Origin: Syntrophaceae bacterium | GTDB taxonomy: Bacteria > Desulfobacterota > SM23-61 | Length of the DNA stretch: 41,131 nucleotides | Direction of reading: 5' to 3' | Assembly (NCBI GenBank): GCA_013388675.1 | Contig: JACAEW010000217.1 | Coordinates: forward strand, 1-41,131 | In this document: in pieces, positions 37,164 to 41,131 of the stretch | How the letters are laid out: each line of letters begins with the position of its first letter | How positions within the stretch are numbered: the stretch's first letter is position 1 | Made by a program: the position numbers and the translations under genes | The notes under the pieces: generated by a model | What the model saw: the letters and a program-made list of their open reading frames with translations, nothing else | Told to the model about the DNA's origin: nothing | The model's database searches: none

Positions 37164-37186
37164 GGGGGAGGCTTTTAACCTCCCCC
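37164..37186 (-). terminator. perfect hairpin terminator of the minus-strand small-ORF run
   Basis: GGGGGAGG, a 7-base loop and CCTCCCCC. On the minus strand it is followed by TCTTTTTT. The TAA stop of the last small ORF (37175-37177) lies in the loop. On the plus strand four Ts follow, so it may work in both directions. Confidence 0.8.
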
Positions 37187-37507
37187 TTTTCGTTTCCTGC
37201 CTCCCCAATCCCGGCATCCGGTTTTATCGAGAACCGCAAAAGTAATGCAACACGACCCAATCATTTTAGTGGGTATTTTGGGGCTTTTCACAATATCGAG
37301 AGTTGCATTATTTGAATTGCTTTCTATAATCAGCACGGCTTCCGGCGCTATGACTATGATCCTCGGCACGTCCCCGTTGATCAAAATGATTGCGCCAGGG
37401 TCTTCCTTCCCCCCGTTCTGCTCAGGGGAAAATACTTCCATGGTAACCCTATTCTTGTCCGGATTATGCTCTGCCCTCCTTCCGGCCACGATAACCACGG
37501 GCTTCAT
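37175..37507 (-). CDS. hypothetical protein, third of a small-ORF run
   Basis: The 110-residue product begins MKPVVIVAGRRAEHNPDKNRVTMEVFSPE and contains hydrophobic strands (AIILINGDVPRIIVIAPEAVLIIE). I do not recognise the family. The plus-strand ORF over the same bases (37245-37637) is judged a shadow. The ATG overlaps the TGA of the preceding small ORF (ATGA), and the stop sits in the loop of a strong minus-strand terminator. Both facts favour real translation of this strand. The Arg/Lys/Gly-rich tail (GGRKRKGGG) partly overlaps the terminator stem. Confidence 0.55.
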   Translation of the reverse strand: MKPVVIVAGRRAEHNPDKNRVTMEVFSPEQNGGKEDPGAIILINGDVPRIIVIAPEAVLIIESNSNNATLDIVKSPKIPTKMIGSCCITFAVLDKTGCRDWGGRKRKGGG

Positions 37508-37626
37508 TCGGAATCCTCGTTGGGGAACATCATGGGTATGGCGGCCTCCCGGTTGTCACCTGGTCCGCAGGCGGGCTTTCGATTTATCGTTTTGCTGGGT
37601 TCCAGGTCGTTGTTCACCACCTCCAT
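37504..37626 (-). CDS. hypothetical 40-residue protein, second of a small-ORF run
   Basis: Too short for the ORF track. It reads MEVVNNDLEPSKTINRK...GDNREAAIPMMFPNEDSE and its TGA overlaps the ATG of the next ORF. The ribosome-binding site is weak. No family recognised; support comes mainly from the start-stop overlap and shared orientation. Confidence 0.4.
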   Translation of the reverse strand: MEVVNNDLEPSKTINRKPACGPGDNREAAIPMMFPNEDSE

Positions 37627-37644
37627 TTGAAAGTTGATCTCTGT

Positions 37645-37824
37645 CTAAGTGTTCGGGCTCTTTTTGATCCCATGGCGCAGGCACGTCAACAGATCGTTCA
37701 GGCGGCCGAGATCGTCTTTCCAGGTGGCAACCTCCCTCGGTGAGATCACAACCTCAGCCCATACCCTCTCGGTCACGGCCATGGGGTAAATAAATCCATG
37801 CCCTGCTATGGCGACCGGGCTCAT
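37645..37824 (-). CDS. hypothetical 59-residue protein or C-terminal fragment, first of a small-ORF run
   Basis: It reads MSPVAIAGHGFIYPMAVTERVWAEVVISPREVATWKDDLGRLNDLL... and ends at TAG (37645-37647). The frame stays open upstream of the ATG into the tRNA fragment (TPCSEDGLTID), so it may be the tail of a longer gene cut at the tRNA-repeat junction. No Shine-Dalgarno is obvious at 37824; an internal ATG at 37782 is an alternative start. Not recognised. Confidence 0.45.
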   Translation of the reverse strand: MSPVAIAGHGFIYPMAVTERVWAEVVISPREVATWKDDLGRLNDLLTCLRHGIKKSPNT

Positions 37825-37841
37825 GTCGATCGTTAATCCGT

Positions 37842-37884
37842 CTTCGGAGCAAGGAGTCGCTGGCTCAAATCCAGTCGCCCCGAC
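37842..37884 (+). repeat. partial tRNA-Pro direct repeat (candidate attachment site)
   Basis: This 43-base segment matches the genuine tRNA-Pro from anticodon loop to the end of the acceptor stem (31222-31265), with one deleted G in the anticodon loop and one T-to-C change in the T-loop. It is in the same orientation, 6.6 kb downstream, as expected for the far end of an element integrated into the tRNA 3' end. Confidence 0.85.
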
Positions 37885-38106
37885 GAGAAAATTGAAAAGA
37901 CTCCATTCAGGAAGGTTTAGTCATTTCTTTTTTTTAACGGACTTTCGAGAAGGCAGCAAGAGCGAGGGCCGCGGGCCGATCCCCCGGCGGAGTTGAAGGA
38001 AGGGATCAACACGGTTCTTGACATATATTGATCTCATAGCAATGATTGAATTGAATCAAATTCTGACTCCCTTATTGTTCCCCGCTTTTTTATCCGCCGG
38101 TTTCAC

Positions 38107-38478
38107 CTAAAATCGCTCTCCCAGTATCCGATCGATCACGGAAATTATCTGGCTGATGTTAAAGGGCTTGCAGATGAAATCCCTTGCTCCGTATTTGAGG
38201 CTCTCTTTTTCATCTTTCTGCGTCCCGTAGCCGGTTATCATGATGACCGGAACCTCGTCGTCTATCTTTCTTAATTCCCTCAGGGTCTCAATCCCTGAAA
38301 GCCCCGGCATATTTAAATCCAGGGTAATGAGGTCGAATTTTCGCTCCTTAAGAATCCCAAGGGCCTCCTCTCCATCCGCGGCAGTGTGGATTTCATAATA
38401 AGATTTTAGAATCATTTTCAGCGACTCTCGGACTCCGAATTCATCATCCACAACGAGGACTGAGTTTTTGGGCTTCAT
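38107..38478 (-). CDS. single-domain response regulator (CheY-like receiver)
   Basis: This stand-alone receiver of 123 residues has the acidic pair D11/D12, phosphoacceptor D54 in LITLDLNMPG, Thr in MITGYG and Lys in CKPFN. There is no output domain, so it must act by protein-protein contact. No kinase gene is adjacent. The ribosome-binding site is weak (GGGG nine bases upstream). Confidence 0.9.
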   Translation of the reverse strand: MKPKNSVLVVDDEFGVRESLKMILKSYYEIHTAADGEEALGILKERKFDLITLDLNMPGLSGIETLRELRKIDDEVPVIMITGYGTQKDEKESLKYGARDFICKPFNISQIISVIDRILGERF

Positions 38479-38824
38479 TTCGTTCGGCCCCTCGGCCGGT
38501 CATATCCCTGATCTCTTGAGCGGGCGGATTCCGGGGACAGGTCACTTAATTCTATATGCCCCTTCGAAATATGCGAGGTACCCGAGAATTCATTACCCCC
38601 TCTTTTCTTTACGCAACCCGGAATCTCCTCGAACATCTTCCCATGTTCCAGACAGATAGACAGGAGGACCGTTTCCCTCGCCACGGATTCGACATACAAT
38701 CCCCGGCGCTCGCAGGCATTTTCGCCCGGTCAAAAAGACGATCAAACGCTTCTAGGTCTTCCTTGCTCCAAGCCCGCCGAAATGACCCAACCCTTTCCCG
38801 TTCAAAACTGCGGGGACACATCAC
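38475..38824 (-). pseudogene. decayed transposon-type ORF with a frameshift
   Basis: Two overlapping frames read as one protein when joined: WSKEDLEAFDRLFDRAKMPASAG from 38824 down, then YVESVARETVLLSICLEHGKMFEEI in the other frame from about 38697. The join lies at a GGGGA run. Such a helical C-terminal segment with a terminal LEHxKxxEEI is what I recall from ORFs next to GGGGACACATCAC repeats in deltaproteobacterial genomes. The family link is from memory and tentative. Flanking repeats support a mobile origin. Confidence 0.45.
38533..38551. repeat. GGGGACA..TCACTTAATT direct repeat, copy 1
   Basis: GGGGACAGGTCACTTAATT, 17 of 19 bases identical to copy 2 at 38812-38830. The two flank the frameshifted ORF. 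Confidence 0.7.
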
Positions 38825-38874
38825 TTAATTTCCTTTCACCCTTTCATATAATTGGAAATAGGTGATGTGTCCCC
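38812..38874. repeat. long inverted repeat (63-base hairpin)
   Basis: GGGGACACATCAC (38812-38824) and GTGATGTGTCCCC (38862-38874) are perfect reverse complements. The match extends inward imperfectly (TTAATTTCC against GGAAATA). This resembles the end of a REP-associated or IS200-like mobile unit. Confidence 0.75.
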
Positions 38875-38890
38875 TGATTTCCAGGGACCG

Positions 38891-38924
38891 AAAAATAAAA
38901 GCACTTGACTCTGAAGAGTCGAGT
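38891..38924 (-). terminator. rho-independent terminator after the PurF-like gene
   Basis: On the minus strand ACTCGACTC, loop TTCA, GAGTCAAGT, then GCTTTTATTTTT. One G-U pair in the stem. It lies about 80 bases after the stop at 39002. Confidence 0.75.
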
Positions 38925-39001
38925 CCTTTCTTTTATGGCAGGGCTTCCGCCGGCGGAAAAGCGGGGGGGGAAACTGCCGATTCCCCCTAAAAAAACATGG
39001 A

Positions 39002-40390
39002 TTACTCCCCTATCCAACAATGAAGACATAGTTTTTCCCGGGGCAGGCCGATGGCTTGAACCATGTCCTCGAGGGTTTGATACTTGAGGGTGGTGGCCCC
39101 CAATTCCCGGCGGATCCATTCCACCATCCTGGCATACTTTTCCGAATTCGCATCCAGATACTCGGAGACATCCTCGATATCCCGGCCCTCGATGCTCCGG
39201 ATGGCGCGGCGGGCCGCCAATTCGGAGGTGGAGCGGGTGGAAAGGGCGAATTTGCAGGGGAACATGAGGGGGGGGCAGGCCGGGCGGATGTGGACTTCCT
39301 TGGCCCCGTTTTCCCAAAGTTTTCTCAGGGTGTAATTCTTGAGCTGAGTGCCCCGGACGATGGAATCCTCGCAGAGAACGATTCGATTCCCGCAGATGAT
39401 CTCCTTGATGGGGATCAATTTCATGGTGGCCACCAGCTCGCGGATTTCCTGGGAGGGGGGAGTGTAGCTCCGGCCGTATCCCGGCGTGTACTTGGTCAAA
39501 GGCCGCCGGTGGGGAAGGCCGGACTCCATGGAGTATCCGATGGCATGCCCCACTCCCGAATCGGGAACGCCGGCCACCAGGTCAGCCTGGACTTTATCCC
39601 TCTTGGCTAGAAACCGGCCGCAGTTTTCCCTAACCAACTCCACATTAATCCCTTCATAGCTGGAAGCCGGGTACCCCGTATAAATCCAGAGAAAGGCGCA
39701 AATCTGGCTGGTTCCCCGACCGCTGGCTTTCTGCTTGAGGCCGTTTTTATCGATTAAGACTACCTCTCCGGGTTCGAGAAATTTGATGACCTTGAAGCCC
39801 AGGTTCAGGAAGGAGCTGGATTCGGTGGCCACGGCAAAATCGCCCCCTTTTTCCCCCACCACCAGGGGGTAACGGCCCAGGCGGTCCCGGGCCGCATAGA
39901 TCCCTTCCTTGGTTAAAAGAAGAAGAGTTGCGGACCCGTTGATTTTGTCGAACATTTTATCGATGCCATCGACTAGGTCCTTGCCGGTGTTTATTAGTTT
40001 GGCGATGAGCTCAATCGAGTTGATTCCCCCGCTCGTCATTTCTCCAAAGGAATGCCCTTCCTGCAAGAGTTCGGTGCCCAAAGCCTCCAGGTTTTCGATC
40101 AGGCCGGCGCTGACGATGGCGAAGGTCCCGAACCTGGAGCCGACGATGAGGGGCTGAGGGTCCCGGTCGCTGATTACCCCGATTCCCATGGGTCCCTGCA
40201 TGGTCTTGTATTCGTCCACGAATTTGGATTTGAACTGGGACTGGCTGATGTCATGAATGGCCCGGTTAAAGCGGGCGCCCAACACGGCCATGCCGCCGTA
40301 CTCGGTTCCCATGTGGGAATGGTAATCGACGCCGTAAAAAAGGGTGGAACCACAATTGTTCTTCGACACGATTCCAAAAATTCCGCTCAT
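39002..40390 (-). CDS. PurF-like amidophosphoribosyltransferase homologue lacking the glutaminase residues
   Basis: The 462-residue protein aligns end to end with PurF, the first purine-pathway enzyme. It has an Ntn-type N-terminal domain and a phosphoribosyltransferase domain with PRPP loop CEDSIVRGTQ (normally DDSIVRGTT) and GRSYTPPSQ (normally GRTFIQP). The C-terminal CLHC matches the Fe-S ligand region of the Bacillus-type enzyme. However, it starts MSGIFGI: the catalytic Cys2 is Ser (AGC). The canonical HNG oxyanion region reads VSAG, and HRGQESAG reads SHMGTEYGG. It therefore probably cannot use glutamine as ammonia donor; it may use free ammonia or have another role. AAGGGCAGGG precedes the ATG. 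Confidence 0.88.
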   Translation of the reverse strand: MSGIFGIVSKNNCGSTLFYGVDYHSHMGTEYGGMAVLGARFNRAIHDISQSQFKSKFVDEYKTMQGPMGIGVISDRDPQPLIVGSRFGTFAIVSAGLIENLEALGTELLQEGHSFGEMTSGGINSIELIAKLINTGKDLVDGIDKMFDKINGSATLLLLTKEGIYAARDRLGRYPLVVGEKGGDFAVATESSSFLNLGFKVIKFLEPGEVVLIDKNGLKQKASGRGTSQICAFLWIYTGYPASSYEGINVELVRENCGRFLAKRDKVQADLVAGVPDSGVGHAIGYSMESGLPHRRPLTKYTPGYGRSYTPPSQEIRELVATMKLIPIKEIICGNRIVLCEDSIVRGTQLKNYTLRKLWENGAKEVHIRPACPPLMFPCKFALSTRSTSELAARRAIRSIEGRDIEDVSEYLDANSEKYARMVEWIRRELGATTLKYQTLEDMVQAIGLPREKLCLHCWIGE

Positions 40391-40915
40391 ACCCTGCCCT
40401 TTCCCTTAGTGAGGATTTTCCCGGAGAAAAAAGAGGGTCATGATTCCTCTCCTGAAAAATAAGAATTATACCAAAAAAAAATCTAACCTACATTTTTTTT
40501 CTTGGGAACCGAACCCAACCCGAGACGAGTTAACCTTTCGAATTTTTTTATCAACCATTTTAGATGACTTCGTAGAAAGGTAAATCTCCCCTCTCCTTGT
40601 GGGAGGGGAATCAGGGGAGGGGGCTTGAAAAGCCATTTAAATCTTTCTATCTATTGCCCAGACCCTGATCCTCCCCCGAGGGGTGAAAAATTCTCCTGTA
40701 TCACCCCCCCTTTGTCCTCCGGCGTTAAGGGGGATAAAAATTCTTCTTGTATTTCAACGAGTCTTCCCGATCCCCAATGGAGGGGGAGGGCCTGTTTCGG
40801 ACTTTTAACGAGACCATTATTTCGGGTTAATCGCCAAGGCGCTTGCGCATGTTCGTTCGATTTCTTAATTGAAAAACCACCCCCAATCCGCGATAATGTT
40901 AAAAAAGGAGGATTG
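40391..40915. other. intergenic region with G-rich repeat remnants
   Basis: About 525 bases between divergent genes. On the minus strand a perfect TATAAT (40465-40470) with a poor -35 box may start purF-like transcription. From 40580 to 40780 there are degenerate copies of the C/G-rich repeat family, including an inverted TCTATCTATTGCC (40646-40658) that matches copy 1 at 12060-12073. Confidence 0.5.
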
Positions 40916-41131
40916 ATGAGGCAAGCTTTTTACCGATTCGGATTCATTATCGTTTTGATGTCCATGATCGTTAGCCACGGGTACCCCGCGAGGGCCGGTT
41001 TCATCACCCGACCGCTTTCTTTCCAAAATCTTACTGCCAAGGAAGGGTTGTCCAGCGATATGATTTTCGCCATCGCCGCGCGAGGGGACGAAATCTGGTT
41101 CGGCGCCTATGCCGGGGGAACGACCCTGTAC
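40916..41131 (+). CDS. secreted propeller protein, start (Reg_prop type, partial)
   Basis: Absent from the ORF track because it runs off the window. The ATG at 40916 follows AAGGAGG by four bases, and 72 codons are open to the last base. The signal peptide covers about residues 1-24 (FGFIIVLMSMIVSHGYPARA). The mature start reads LSFQNLTAKEGLSSDMIFAIAARGDEIWFGAYAGG, the usual opening of two-component-regulator propeller (Reg_prop) repeats, often part of hybrid sensors or standalone periplasmic propellers. What follows cannot be seen. Confidence 0.8.
   Translation, partial: MRQAFYRFGFIIVLMSMIVSHGYPARAGFITRPLSFQNLTAKEGLSSDMIFAIAARGDEIWFGAYAGGTTLY

Noticed and set aside
37245-37637. 130-codon plus-strand ORF
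   Set aside because: Opposite to the small-ORF run, which has start-stop overlaps and a proper terminator; the plus frame has no ribosome-binding site.
37808-37996. 62-codon plus-strand ORF across the tRNA fragment
   Set aside because: About a third of it is a translation of tRNA sequence ([13 protein letters not shown]), a known false-gene pattern.

Overview
The window looks like chromosomal DNA from an uncultured, moderately GC-rich Gram-negative bacterium, most likely of the Desulfobacterota (Deltaproteobacteria) type. That reading rests on the gene order truB-rpsO-pnp-M16 peptidase-dut, a tripartite RND pump with a TolC-type outer-membrane channel, a DUF3786 protein, sigma54-dependent regulators and several repeat-derived palindromes. 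The taxonomic assignment is inference; no database was searched.

Layout. 1-5.5 kb (+): translation and RNA genes truB (partial), rpsO and pnp, then an M16 zinc peptidase overlapping dut, then a small FmdB zinc-ribbon gene with its own promoter. 5.5-13.6 kb (-): a small-multidrug-export-like membrane protein with uppP, then an efflux operon tolC-like/adaptor/RND permease. The permease gene carries an in-frame amber codon. 13.8-16.1 kb: a VOC protein (-) diverges from a stress cassette hsp20-hsp20-dnaJ-like (+); a perfect 25-bp palindrome overlaps the predicted -10 box. 16.3-23 kb (-): an FG-GAP lipoprotein, an alpha/beta hydrolase coupled to a possible SCP2-like protein, a 3-hydroxyisobutyrate dehydrogenase-family protein, a DMT permease and a TauE/SafE permease. 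23.3-28.9 kb (-): signalling genes: a broken CxxC mini-protein, a small hypothetical protein, a PilZ/zinc-ribbon/sigma54-activator fusion, an NtrC-type response regulator and a soluble histidine kinase. 29.5-31.1 kb (+): a DUF3786 protein overlapping an M55 D-aminopeptidase-like gene.

31.2-37.9 kb: tRNA-Pro(CGG), a strong terminator and then a 6.6-kb block of less GC-rich DNA that ends in a direct repeat of the 3' part of the tRNA. This is the footprint of a tRNA-targeted island, but no integrase remains. Its cargo is a TolB-like/TPR membrane protein, a divergent secreted barrel-like protein, a secreted type-B carboxylesterase and an overlooked minus-strand run of three small ORFs ending in a terminator. 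38.1-40.4 kb: a CheY-like receiver, a decayed transposon-like remnant and a PurF homologue whose glutaminase residues are missing. The window ends with the start of a secreted Reg_prop-type propeller protein that is absent from the ORF track.

Most genes are ordinary housekeeping or accessory functions. The most unusual items are the PilZ/zinc-ribbon/sigma54 fusion, the glutaminase-dead PurF homologue, the tRNA-bounded island with its small-ORF run, and the palindrome-controlled small heat-shock cassette.
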